A DNA stretch of 64,000 nucleotides from Diadema setosum (taxonomy: Eukaryota > Echinodermata > Echinoidea > Diadematoida > Diadematidae): positions 35,164,385 to 35,228,384 of the forward strand of contig CM067075.1 of NCBI GenBank assembly GCA_033980235.1. Direction: 5' to 3'. This document shows positions 47,112 through 57,768 of this stretch, piece by piece; position 1 is the stretch's first letter, and each line of letters begins with the position of its first letter. Made by a program: the position numbers and the translations under genes. The notes beneath the pieces were generated by a model that saw only the letters and a program-made list of their open reading frames with translations, was not told the DNA's origin and ran no database searches.

Positions 47112-47716
47112 CAAGGAAAAGTAGAAATTACGCGGTGCGTAAAATATGTCCCCGCCGGAAGTAGCATTTAGTAGCAAAATGTACAATATCGGTAAAAAAT
47201 CAAGTTCGAGGGTCAAAGAAGTCAAAGGTCTAAATTCTGTGTAGAAATTTTGAAGCCCTCACCTAGTGCCATCACATAAAGCAAACGGAATCGAAATCGG
47301 GTTAGAAATGGCGAAGGAGTAGCATTTTGTAGCCAATGTACAATATAGGTAAAAAATCAAGGTCAAAGGTCAAAGAAGTCAAAGCTCAAAATTCTGAGTA
47401 GAAGTTTTGAAGCCCTCACCTAGTGCCATCACATAAAGCAAACGGAATCGAAATCGGGTTAGAAATGGCGAAGGAGTAGCATTTTGAAGCAAAATGTACA
47501 ATATAGGTCAAAGGTCAAGGTCAAAGGTCACAACTGAAATTCTGTGTAGAAGTTTCAAAGCTCCCATGTAGTGCTATCATATAAAGCAAACAGAATCAAA
47601 ATTGGCTCATAAATGACAGGGAAGTAGCAAATTGAACATTTTGATCACACACGGACACACACACACGTTCGGAGCCCGTTTCATAGTCCCCTGCTCGAAC
47701 TCGTTCGGCGGGGACA
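47112..47716. mobile_element. TGTCCCCGCCG-bounded repeat element, copy 2 (three units)
   Basis: Same left flank (acaaggaaaagtagaaatta), TIRs (47147-47157 and 47706-47716), ~160-bp internal units and terminal 'ggagcccgtttcatagtccc' as copy 1, but three internal units rather than five. Same orientation, 46 kb away. Confidence 0.7.
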
Positions 47717-48545
47717 ATAAATCTACCCACTCACAAAGTGAACAAACTGAATCATATTTTGCTGAAATACGTGGAAGTACAATTCTGTGTCACGTATATA
47801 GCATAACGTGGTTTTCCGAAGCATAACATTTAAAGTTGCAAGTTTCAAGTTTCTTTATTTCACCAAAGCAAAGAAGATATTAAAAAAGAAGCAATTTACA
47901 ATATGTAGTCCCTGTAGCGATTGACAATAAGTATAATTCTACTTTGAATTTGCTATTTTTCTTTTTTACATCCTTGCTATGTCCTTGATTTGTTACTTTG
48001 TGTATTCTGAATTAATTGTTGTATTTTGTCATTCTGTTACAGGGCCCCCAAGGATTACAGTGTGTAAACCACTGATGGGGCTACCCTGGGTATTAAAAAT
48101 ACACAATGAATAAATGAATGAATAATAAATCGCGAGTTTCCAGAGAAATAGCTTTCACGAAGGACGTTTCTGAAAGTTTGATATGAGCGCTGGGTCGGTG
48201 GCTGTTGTTTGTCTGGTTAGCTTACATCAACAGAGATAGATCGCTTTATTTTTGTAATTTACCACATATCTTAGTGTCAGTTTTTTACAGTCTCTACGAA
48301 TGAACCTACTTCAAGCATCAAAATGTATTGGGGACGTGATGAGTGTTGCCCAAACTATAAACAAGAATGAACAAGTATATTTGTCGTTTATCATCCCTTT
48401 GTAATTTGTGATGAAAAGGCGCTTATCAATCCACAAAAAGTCTTACCGCCACACATAAAGCTCTAGATAAGCAGTCTCTTCAAGGGTTTGGGTGATACCC
48501 ATGAAGCTAATAAAATCAACTTTTAAACGAAGAGAAATGATGCCA
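47717..48545. other. non-coding, 3' side of the lectin gene
   Basis: Contains a LINE-like tail sequence (gggctaccctgggtattaaa, then aataaatgaatgaat at 48106-48124). The polyadenylation site of the minus-strand gene presumably lies here; an AATAAA was not assigned. Confidence 0.35.
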
Positions 48546-48811
48546 TTAGTCTATGGACAGAATGTCGAAGTATTGGCAGCCACTGGATTTTCGATAGTCG
48601 TGGGAGGCCGCTGTCCGGGGAACGCTGTTCAGTTGACAAGTATTGTTTGCCTCCCAAACGTTCATTGACCGGCATTCCCCATTATGCAACAGGCAGGTTG
48701 ATGCGCACTCCACGACAGAGCCCTCCATTTCCATTATCACATGATTGCGCAGACAGTGACCCGGATGGGCAAAATCCTTCTGCACATAGAGGCGCGATGC
48801 TACTTTGGAAA
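48546..48811 (-). CDS. lectin gene exon 4 (PAN/apple-like domain, stop)
   Basis: Acceptor cttcttttatgacag|. Encodes residues 158-244 and ends TAA at 48548-48546. The spacing C-x15-C-x3-C-x6-C-x11-C-x19-C and the motif ECASTCLLHNGECRSMNV match PAN/apple modules, which bind protein or carbohydrate partners. Confidence 0.8.
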
Positions 48812-51800
48812 CTGTCATAAAAGAAGAAAGAAAATACGCTTCACTACCAATTTTATCATCATTACATTATTCACACACTACACGAATATTGTTCAATCTT
48901 TCTCATGGCATAAATCATTATGACTTCACTCAATTCCAAATATTAATTAAGACTCGAATATTATGCATGATATTTGCCTCCTCGGGCATAACAAAATTTG
49001 GAAAAGAAGTAAATAAATTGTTTCCGTACACTGTTCATGTCTTTTCCTGACTGCGCCTGGGCATAGAACTGGACTGAATATATGACGTTTAGTACTTCCC
49101 CAAATTCTAATTCGCTGTATTGATTGATATACATCATTGTAAGTAAAGCATGAATATATAGGTACACATCTGGCTTATTCTTCTCATCATATACCAAATC
49201 TGACCATCAACCGAAGCCAATGCGGCGATTGTGTAGAATCTTGTCTTTTATAGCCTCTTGGAAAGGCAGCTGGCAATGGACTCGCTATATAGCGAGCAGT
49301 GGACTCGCATACACACACCAGCTCGCCAGCCGCGCGCTGTGTGTGCGAGTCTATTGCTCTCTGTGTGCGTGTGCTGAAATTATAGCGAGCTGCCTTTGCA
49401 AAAGGGTATGTCTTTTATGACTTCCGTCAGAGGGTTTTGTTGATGAAAGAGAGGCAAGAGATAGAATGAGGGCAGAAAGAGAATACGTACCGCTAAGAAC
49501 CATTAGGATGCTATCACATTCGATTTTTAAAATTTTAGATTTAAAATTTTGAATTAAAAAAACAATCAATTTTCTTGAAATGTAAAGTTTATTACATCAA
49601 ATGGGGGGAAATATGAGCATTGTTCCAAACAAAGGGTGGAATAGTGTCTTTGGTGTTTTAATTCTTACCACTTTACTGAACATGAAAGTAAAATTATATA
49701 GGAGCTCGAACTCTACAACTTTGATATTATTTACTCAACACCCCCCCCCCCCCCCCAAAAAAAAAAAAGAATAAATGAATGAATGAAATAAAAAATATAA
49801 GGCTCTTCTGGTTCTCAGCGAACGAATGTTGCTAATTTTACAGTGCAATAAAACACAAAGGAGATCTCCATTTCATTTATTCAGTTTCATTTTAAACAAA
49901 GAATATAGGTATACAAAACTAATCATGCATCTTGTGCATGTATACTAAGATAAATTTTACAATTTATTGTAATACCTGGTTTTTGGCAAATTGTCAACTT
50001 CTCGCGATCACACGATATATCATTGAACTTCCCGTCGTGAAACGTCTCCATGCAATTCTCACTCCCGCCCCAGTTATTGGGTTCGCCCGAGTACCAGTCT
50101 GGGAAATATATGAATAACATTATGGTTGGCCTTGTCGTCATTCTTCTATTTTTGGCACCCCTCTTCCCCCCCCCCCTTCCCTGCTATTTCTTGAGTTCTT
50201 GATGATTTATCAATGGCTGCACCATGCATTCTCCACGGCTGTTAAGTTCCCGCACTCCCGTATAACGAACACGGTTGTAACGAAATTCCGGTTACAACGA
50301 AATAAAAGTTCAGGCCCAGACATTTCCTGCTCTATGTTTTCTTATTGTTTATTGTTCGGATATAACGAAATTTCGATGTAACGAAAGAAAACTGCCGGTC
50401 CCGAGAACTTCGTTATAACGGGAGTCCACTGTATTCAAGTTTGCAGTTTATCAATTCGTTACTCGTGTCTCAATATGAAGTCTTCTTTGTTCCAATATTA
50501 TTTTCACGAGAGGCGTTTATCTCAAATCCGTCATATAGTTTGAATTTGCTGCATCCCGGCGAAACAAACTCTTAGACTAAGTTGACACTTCAGTATGATT
50601 AATTTAGGCCTACGATTACAGGCAAATCAAGTCATGTTTCTTACCAACAAGCATAGACTCCTTATATCTCATATCTGTAATCCTAACTCCAACGAAAAGT
50701 CTGATTTTCTTTCTTTTTACAGAAAAAAAAAACCGAAACTGAAGGCAAGCGCGTCCAAAATCCAGTTCATATTTGAAAATAAGCAATCAAGTTTACATCA
50801 AGGGAAGATGGTATTTCACTCTCTATGTGAAGCCTCTCAACATGATAATGATATTGTCTTGACACATTTCCCCAAACGACAATGTAAATCTTGAAGAGGT
50901 TATTACGTAGGTGTAACTCTGTGCTTTTCTCACGCTAAACTTAAAGTCACAAACACGAAGCCGGTGAATTTAATGCAGGGTGTCAATTGCTCATTTTACA
51001 CTGCGTTTTGAAATAACAACTTTCCTTCTTTCTTTACTCCTGGTAAAGCCTATTCTTAAACAATAGAACTGAAATTACACACGTTCTAATACAAACGTAG
51101 AAAACAATTACGAAGAGTCATGAGAAATATTTAAACAACAACAAAGAAGGTAACAACAGATGAAATCAGAGCATTAACTTACTGAGATACGTAGGTGCTT
51201 TGTTGTCCATGCCACAGCTCCAGCCATTAGACGTGTTAGATGACCTACGACAGTCGACCCACGCCCTAGTGGAGCCTTTGATGCTGCGGATGTAGGCCTC
51301 CTGAACGGCCGATGTGATCAGGAGGAGTGCTGCTCCTTTTAACGAGCAGTTCCCTATAGCGTCATCATAAGTCGCCCGAGATGGTCGGATGACGTAGCAG
51401 GTGTCGTCATACCGCTTCCAACCAGCCTCGCAACGAACTGCAAGCATGTACGCAAAGTGGTGACAGAGCAGTGGACATGCAGGGTCATGGTCCTATTACA
51501 TTTCATTTCATTTCATTTCATTTCATTTCATGTCATGTCATTTCATTTGCGAGGGGTTTGTATTTCATTTCCCACAAAAGTATATGACATGACGTTTGCA
51601 TATAAACGAAATAGTGTACAATGTAACTGTTGTATAAAACGTGATTTAAATGAAGATAATTTTTTTACCATAAAACAAAACTCACTTTTAGTTAAAGAAA
51701 TGCATGGGCAAACTGTAACTGAATAGTAACAAAGAAATGATGTCGGAAATCGTTCCTGCGACACGATATTGCTCCCACGAAATATCTGCACGATAAGCCA

Positions 51801-52544
51801 AAAATAAAATCCACCCACAACTATGACTCTAACCCTAATCCTATTCTTTACATCAAACAAAACTTAAACCCTATCACATACTCTAACCCTAACCCTATGT
51901 GCTTAGAGAAAGTAAGACCGGGGCAATTGTCACAGGAGCAACGATGTCGTATCACCAACGAGAATACAGCAGGCTGATTCAATATACCACGCTAACTAGA
52001 CCCAATATATCATTGATAATATATTTTCATCATGGAAAAGAAATCAGATGACTGAAATTTTGTATTTTGACTAACAAGAATTTGCACTGCCTTATTGTAC
52101 CACTCGCAGGGGCGGATCCAGGGGAAGCGCCTTTACAAAATGAAAGGGAGCTCACATGCCCCCTTTTTTATTTCTCTTGTTTTAACAAAAAACAAAGAGG
52201 GGCACCCAGTACGCCCCCTCTGGATCCGCCACTGACTCGTATATCTTTTGCTGTGAAAAAGACCTCTACAGTACCAATAATAATGCAACGGGAAATAAAG
52301 CTGTCATGGTTTAAAAGAAAAATCTTAGAAGATGCTTTCTCAACTTGAAAACCTTGATTCAATCCCATTTGTAATCATTTTGTCAGCAGCTGTAAAACAG
52401 GTTTAGCCGTTCATAGGCCTCTGCTATATAATATTATATCTTTGACTTGTTTGAGCGGTTTCCTCTTGCATTGACACATGTCTAAGCTATATGAGACAGG
52501 TTAACATTTGCACTTAGCGGTAAAAGTCTGGGAAAACACACACG

Positions 52545-52582
<38 letters not shown>

Positions 52583-53903
52583 TCCTTATCAAGTACTTCT
52601 CCCCTAGCTTTCTAAACAATCTCCGCAATTATGATGTTTTTGCTGCTGCTGATGATGATAATGATGATAATGATGAAACAACATAATCATATAGCACCAT
52701 TTGTATGTAGAACCCACAATCAGACTCTCATCTTTGTTCAAATTTGAATGAATGGAATTCAGTTGTCTTTATTTTCCAATATCTGAGAACATAATCTTAC
52801 AAGAGTCATAGGAGAGACATGGAGGTGATACCGTTGTTCTAGCTCGTTGATTATTTGAGCATTGTCAGCCACTATAATATATCCTCAAGTGAAAGAATCA
52901 GTACAAATTTAGTTTATTTAAGAGTTTGTAACTAATTTGCAGTCAGCTATGCAGACATGCACATGCAAGTTTAAATCTTGAATGCTATTGTTGCATTGCT
53001 GAGCTAACAAGAAAGAATGACCAACCAAGGAACAGGCAACTTACTGATTCTTGCAGTGACTATAACTTCTTGATTAATCTGAGTGTTTACGTTAGCTCTT
53101 ACGTAGCTCTTCTATAGTTATATACCTCCGCCAAGGGAGGAGGTTATGTTTTCGTTACCGTTGGGTTTGTTCGTTAGTTAGTTCGTTTGTCCATGGAGCT
53201 ACCAGTAGCTCCATGGTTTGTCCGTGTGTAAATCAAAAATGTAGTGAACGGATTGAGATGAAACTTGCAGGAAAGGTTGAGAATGACGCAAGTAACAAAA
53301 GATTAACTTTTGGTAGTGATCCGAGAATTTTGGGGGAATTTATGAAGGATTGTTGATATTTTGGCAAGTAGGGTCAATGAACTTGGGAGTTCAGGCTGCG
53401 CGTATTTGAGGTTTGCATGCGCGCACTAAAGTGCGTGTGAGGCGCGCCGTGCAGCTGAGGGTTTGTGACGTAACAAAGGCTTCTATATTAGGAAATTGGG
53501 CGACTTTCAGCACACAATACTTATGCTACATAATATTATGTACGTATCTATATGGGTGGAAATCACTGATATCTCTATGGAAGAAAAAGATCAGTGGTGG
53601 AAATGAGCTGCATGCTTGATGGAGGTCTGCGCTCTCAGAGTGCTTCTCTAGTTATTACAGTCCAAACAGTCACCGAAGGAAACTCACAATTATTCAGTGA
53701 AGGTAAACTCGAAGAAAAAAACAATACACTAACATAAGGATATAAAGAAAATCGATGTATCTATGTAAAACCGTTTACTTGCCGACGTATGAATTGTAAC
53801 AGGTTTACTTACCTCGTTGTACGGAAGATGCAAAGCTGTAGCATATGGATGCATTCATGACGAGACACGAAAAAAGCACGCAAAGACCTGCCACATTTAA
53901 CAT
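48546..53903 (-). CDS. secreted C-type lectin with C-terminal PAN/apple-like domain (4 exons)
   Basis: The join of 53903-53813, 51437-51183, 50098-49976 and 48811-48546 gives 735 nt, 244 residues. All three introns are GT-AG and phase 1, and the frame is open throughout. Residues 1 to about 22 form a signal peptide (MLNVAGLCVLFSCLVM). Residues 32-155 are a long-form C-type lectin domain: C33-C44, C61-C153 and C131-C145 fit the conserved disulphides, and C93/C105 are extra. EPN at 121-123 is the mannose-type Ca2+-site motif, and WND is changed to FND (140-142). Residues 158-244 have six cysteines (176, 192, 196, 203, 215, 235) in a PAN/apple-like pattern. Expected role: secreted Ca2+-dependent carbohydrate binding, perhaps in immunity or adhesion. 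Start chosen because the ATG opens the leader directly. Confidence 0.85.
49976..50098 (-). CDS. lectin gene exon 3 (Ca2+/sugar site of CTLD)
   Basis: Acceptor tatatttcccag| and donor CCAG|GTATTA. Encodes WYSGEPNNWGGSENCMETFH through TICQKP, residues 117-156, with the EPN and FND motifs and the last three CTLD cysteines. Confidence 0.85.
50249..50433. mobile_element. pogo/Tigger-type MITE in lectin intron 2
   Basis: The right end TTCGTTATAACGGGAGTCCA..CTGTA is the reverse complement of the CAGTGGACTCCCGTTATAACG-type end of pogo-like elements. The left end (cgcactcccgtataacgaac) is degenerate. 'ataacgaa' repeats occur inside. Confidence 0.6.
51183..51437 (-). CDS. lectin gene exon 2 (first part of CTLD)
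   Basis: Acceptor acatgcttgcag| and donor CTCA|GTAAGT. Encodes RCEAGWKRYDDTCYVIRPS through NKAPTYL, residues 32-115, including the N-terminal C..C pair and the first core cysteine. Splits codons in phase 1 at both ends. Confidence 0.85.
51494..51545. repeat. (TTTCA)n microsatellite
   Basis: Pentanucleotide repeat with a few variant units, in lectin intron 1. Confidence 0.7.
51826..51898. repeat. short interstitial telomere-like motifs
   Basis: Contains 'ctctaaccctaatcctat' and 'ctctaaccctaaccctatg', a few CCCTAA units within about 70 bp. Animal telomeres are TTAGGG; this is too short to mean more. Confidence 0.4.
52107..52234. mobile_element. hAT-like MITE in lectin intron 1
   Basis: Starts CAGGGGCGGATCCAGGGG and ends CCCCCTCTGGATCCGCCACTG. 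ACTCG stands immediately on both sides (52102-52106 and 52235-52239). Only 5 bp of the usual 8-bp hAT duplication match. No coding content. Confidence 0.6.
52537..52580. repeat. (CA)n microsatellite
   Basis: Dinucleotide tract with a few interruptions, in lectin intron 1. Confidence 0.75.
53122..53653. mobile_element. 'tatacctccgcc' element in lectin intron 1
   Basis: Left end atacctccgccaagggagga, right end gatggaggtctgcgctctcagagtgcttctctagtt-like (to 53653). It is a relative in style of the two cctccgc elements at 10.5-13.4 kb (same hairpin start and 'tctagtt' end), with 'gttttcgtt' and 'gtttgtcc' after the left end. Non-coding. Confidence 0.55.
53813..53903 (-). CDS. lectin gene exon 1 (signal peptide)
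   Basis: Encodes 30 residues plus one base, from the start ATG (53903-53901) through ASSVQR, with donor CGAG|GTAAGT. The next intron (53812-51438) carries a hAT-like MITE, a (CA)n tract and a 'cctccgcc' element. Confidence 0.8.
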
Positions 53904-54201
53904 TGTTGGTACCACTAAACTACCGCCTCGATAGCCTGCAGTAATGGCTTTGTGTAGATTTTTCTTCTTCCCAGGCATAACCAAAGGAAGGCGGCAAAGA
54001 CATTAAAGATATAAGCGAAGATATGAAGAAATTGCCGGAGGAGTACGCGCGTTCGATATGACGAATAATAGAACTTAAGCTTCAGAAAGTGATATTCCTC
54101 GCGTTCACTCTGATATTAGCGAGTTTTTGCAAGCAAGAGCATGCCGTGTGCAAAAATTTGCTTCTGCGTATGATCAAATCAGAGAAACGTCCCATCCTGG
54201 G

Positions 54202-55452
54202 TGTCACGTGAGTGACTTTTTTTTTTCTCTCTGCTACTCTGACACCGAAAGAACGGAAATTCAAACTGTTTGCATGCAGTTATGTCCGAGTTTAATCTTT
54301 CAATTTCTTTGTAGCTTTCTCGTTCACAGCATATAACAATACATTGGGCATAAAAGATAGTCGGAAACAAATTACAAATACATAACTGGGTTATCTTGGG
54401 TGACTTGAACCGGTGATCCCCTCAGCTCGGCTCAGTCGTCATCGATGCCCGATGCCCTCGTCGTTGACCTCGGCACAGTCGCCTGGCTTGTCTCTTGGAA
54501 GCATCCCTTGACTTGGCCACTCAGCTAGACGCTACCCTATCGGCGGTCCTCTCAGCTCCTCGGCCTTCTCTAGTCCCTGCTACCACGCAGACTCCTGCCT
54601 TGACCCGCGCTGCCCGAGCTTAAGCGACGGCGAGCATCAAATGGAGATCGAGCTCCGTACCCAAAATTCGGCTAATAACTGTCAAAGTTCAGTTTATATC
54701 GGCAGCTGGAGCTCGCATCTCACCGACGTGGAAAACCCCCAGAAAAACGACTGCTGCCTATGCGGAGATCTATGCTGGATGTCTGATTAAAGTGTCTCTC
54801 CTCGATCCCCTACATTCATCAGCTTTTTATTACCTCTCCTAGCCATAGAGATCAACACTAAAGTCCCTTACACTCACATACACTTGTCTTTTCATGCCTT
54901 TCCTACACTAAAGAAATCATCCAATCATCATGCTTAAATATTGTCCTATTGAAACTGTACACAATATGTCTAGCCATCGTCTAGACTGCTGTTACATAAC
55001 ATCTTTACTCATGAACTTGTGAATAAATTACAACCAACCCCTTAGTGACACTGACATAGCTGAGCCTCGACTGAGCTAGAGAACATTCCTAGCCACCACC
55101 TGGATGGGAGCTATTGCATAACACCTCTATTCACTCAATCTATAGTCTGAACTAATACATAATACCGCAAACCGGGCATGCTGTTGCCATGCTATTTCTT
55201 TAACTTTTTGCTTTGTCTCATTTCATGTGACTGCCCTGTCTGAATCTGACTGATTTAGACATGCTGTTGCTATGCCAGTTTATTCCTTTACTTTTACTTT
55301 GTCTCATTTAATGTGAATTTCCAGACAGTCACTTTCTCGTAGCTTGACCTAGTGGCTTTCTAGGACAGCTTTAAAACTCTAAATCTTTGCAAACTCAAAC
55401 AAATTCGATTTTACATCACTGGCAAAATCAAAGATAAATTTCTCTCCTGACA
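54202..55452 (-). repeat. 3' LTR
   Basis: TG...CA bounded (TGTCAGGAGAG... to ...CTCACGTGACA on the minus strand). By eye it differs from the other LTR by one substitution (54683 C versus 60272 T) and a 3-base T-run length change (10 versus 13). Confidence 0.9.
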
Positions 55453-55455
55453 ATA

Positions 55456-55468
55456 TCCCCCACCTTAA
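55456..55468 (-). other. polypurine tract
   Basis: TTAAGGTGGGGGA on the minus strand, three bases before the 3' LTR, the expected plus-strand priming site. Confidence 0.75.
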
Positions 55469-56370
55469 GATATAATTGGGATATCAAAATTATATCCTAC
55501 AAGAAATTTATGAAACCTGCTATTCAATCAACCAATATACTATTCACAGTGTATGTCAATATGCATATGTTCAAAGAGAGAGACTGATAGACATCAATAA
55601 CAGCATATATGCATCATGCATTACACTATCCTTTTCTATTCTGCTATTCTTGTTCAGAACAGAAACAAATTCATAATCATCTCCCAGGCCTTTTAACAAC
55701 CAATTTTTGATTTGTTGGTATTCCTAATAAAGGCCTTATAGCTTACTTAATACATCATCTTCAAATGCATAAACTTTAAATCTTCTCTAACTAAAGTAGA
55801 ACTATCAAACATGTATACATCAAACATGTATACATAAAATCTTCATTGCCTCTAGTATAAATGACACCTTTTTGCAATAATATCTCTACTATCACATATT
55901 CCTGCTCAGATATCTGAATATGTTTGTCTGTACCTTTGCTTTCATTTCCTGATACTTTCGTGTTGCACAAACCTTACCACAAAATAATATTGTTGCTATT
56001 TACATGTTTATCTGGATGAAAATCTACTGAAATATAATATTGCTCTTAATACGCCTAGTATTCTAGTACCTCATGTATACCTGGATACATATACTGCGAG
56101 ATTTAACTAAGCCTTAAGCATTACTCCCTACTCTTAATCCCTTTACACCTAATCGCGATTCGCTGATCCTGTAAGAGAAATGAGAGAGAGAAAGGCTTTT
56201 TGTAGCACTTGCACTTACATGCGTATTATTTTGTTCATGACAATTCAACAAAATTAATATGTGTTTCATCATTTATGTTCTTCTCTGTCTTTGAGCTTTT
56301 CCTCATCAACATGTAATGGAAAAGCAAGGACCATTGCAAACCAAACAGTTACAGCAATCTACTTATGAGG
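55469..56370. other. non-coding 3' interior of the retrotransposon
   Basis: About 0.9 kb between the end of the pol remnant and the polypurine tract. AT-rich, and no RT, RNase H or env reading seen. It probably represents sequence left after deletion or acquired. Confidence 0.5.
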
Positions 56371-57768
56371 TCAGCCGTTCGGCTTTTTGACTATCACAAG
56401 GGGTGGGTGGGTGGATTGCTCGATTACTCCTAACTTCAACATGGAATCGACCTCCTTGCTAAACACCTCTTCCATAGCCTGAGGTACCCTATGAGGCGGA
56501 GATCGCACTGGTTGTTCAGTCGTCAACGAGATTCCACATTGGACTGGATCTACTGTCATCATGTCAACAAACTCCACCTGCACTACACTAGGCATACTGG
56601 ACATCTCCCTATTCCAATCAGAACCAGCCTCTGCCATATCTTCCTCGTCAGCCATGACCTCAACAACTTCCTCATTGCCTTCGACCCCCTCAACCTCAAA
56701 GCAACTGGCCACTGGCACTCCCTCATGTCGACTTTCTTTGTCAATAGTCCTTTGGCATACATCACATGACCTACAGAAATTAGCCACGTCTTCCGACATC
56801 CCAGGCCAACAGAACTGAGTTTGAATCTTAGACAATGTATTGTTGATACCCAAGTGTCCACCTAGGAGTGAGTCATGTGCGACTCGCATTATCTCGTTCC
56901 TACGAGGCTTAGGCACTACGAGCAATTTAGGACCTATGCCCTGATTACTTTCATCCCTTTTCTGCCTAAGTAGAAACCCCTGTTCACACACAAAATTGTA
57001 CTTGGAATTATCAACCTGTCCTATTTTCTGCCATAGAGGGCGCAATGACTCATCATCTTTCTGTTCCTTTCGAAATTCACTCGACCGCACATTATCAACA
57101 GGATCTGCAACAGTCAAACCTTTACTAGGCCTTGAATCCTTCACCTTTTGTGCACGAGTTTGAACAGCCATCCCTGTATCATCCGGCTCAACCGGGATTG
57201 CGACCTCGACGTCCTGTTCTACACCATCATTTGAGCTTTCTAGACCCATATCTGGGGTCATGACCTCTACATCCGGGTCAGACACAACACTCTTTGGGAC
57301 CCAATGTAGATTGGGGTTACTCGGTTCACGAGCCCCTTCTACATTCCCGATAACTACCTCACTCAAACAATCAGGCATGCACACGGCTTCAACTTCCCCT
57401 TCAAAATATGGCGAGTCAACAGCTACCTTAGCCACGGGAAAACGCCTAACCGTACCGTCAATTAACCTCACTGCCTGATGGTGACCTGTTAATTGGTCAT
57501 TTCTAACCAATTTCTCTTTCACCACGCACGTACTACAACCTGTATCACGCAAAACAGACACGGGTGTATTATCTGGCATCAGTCTTCCTGGCACAACCGG
57601 CATACGATTCACCATCGCGGCAACATCATTGTATGCCATTCCAACTTTGTCAACCACTTTCATTTTCACACTCAAAGTCATTGACCACTCTCTCAAGGAG
57701 GAAACAGCCCGCCGTCGAGCCAACAACTCCCGGCTCGGGCTCACCCCGCGACACCTCATTCGCCACAT
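56371..57768 (-). CDS. pol: pol remnant: protease, integrase zinc finger, RT N-terminus
   Basis: 465 codons, open. Order: aspartic protease with DTGCS at 75-79; integrase HHCC zinc finger (H298, H305, C335, C338; H-x6-H-x29-C-x2-C); an acidic linker (about 355-400) where the integrase catalytic core should be; then RT N-terminus from about 412 (LTTEQPVRSPPHRVP... LKLGVIEQS... VIVKKPNG), ending in a stop. The YxDD palm, RNase H and DDE core are missing. It overlaps gag by 119 nt in the +1 frame, so expression would need +1 (or -2) frameshifting or re-initiation; the first ATG here is only the frame's first Met. Likely active as protease at most. Confidence 0.8.
   Translation of the reverse strand: MWRMRCRGVSPSRELLARRRAVSSLREWSMTLSVKMKVVDKVGMAYNDVAAMVNRMPVVPGRLMPDNTPVSVLRDTGCSTCVVKEKLVRNDQLTGHHQAVRLIDGTVRRFPVAKVAVDSPYFEGEVEAVCMPDCLSEVVIGNVEGAREPSNPNLHWVPKSVVSDPDVEVMTPDMGLESSNDGVEQDVEVAIPVEPDDTGMAVQTRAQKVKDSRPSKGLTVADPVDNVRSSEFRKEQKDDESLRPLWQKIGQVDNSKYNFVCEQGFLLRQKRDESNQGIGPKLLVVPKPRRNEIMRVAHDSLLGGHLGINNTLSKIQTQFCWPGMSEDVANFCRSCDVCQRTIDKESRHEGVPVASCFEVEGVEGNEEVVEVMADEEDMAEAGSDWNREMSSMPSVVQVEFVDMMTVDPVQCGISLTTEQPVRSPPHRVPQAMEEVFSKEVDSMLKLGVIEQSTHPPLVIVKKPNG

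Noticed and set aside
51826..51898. Telomere fusion site
   Set aside because: Only a handful of CCCTAA units, interrupted and without subtelomeric context.
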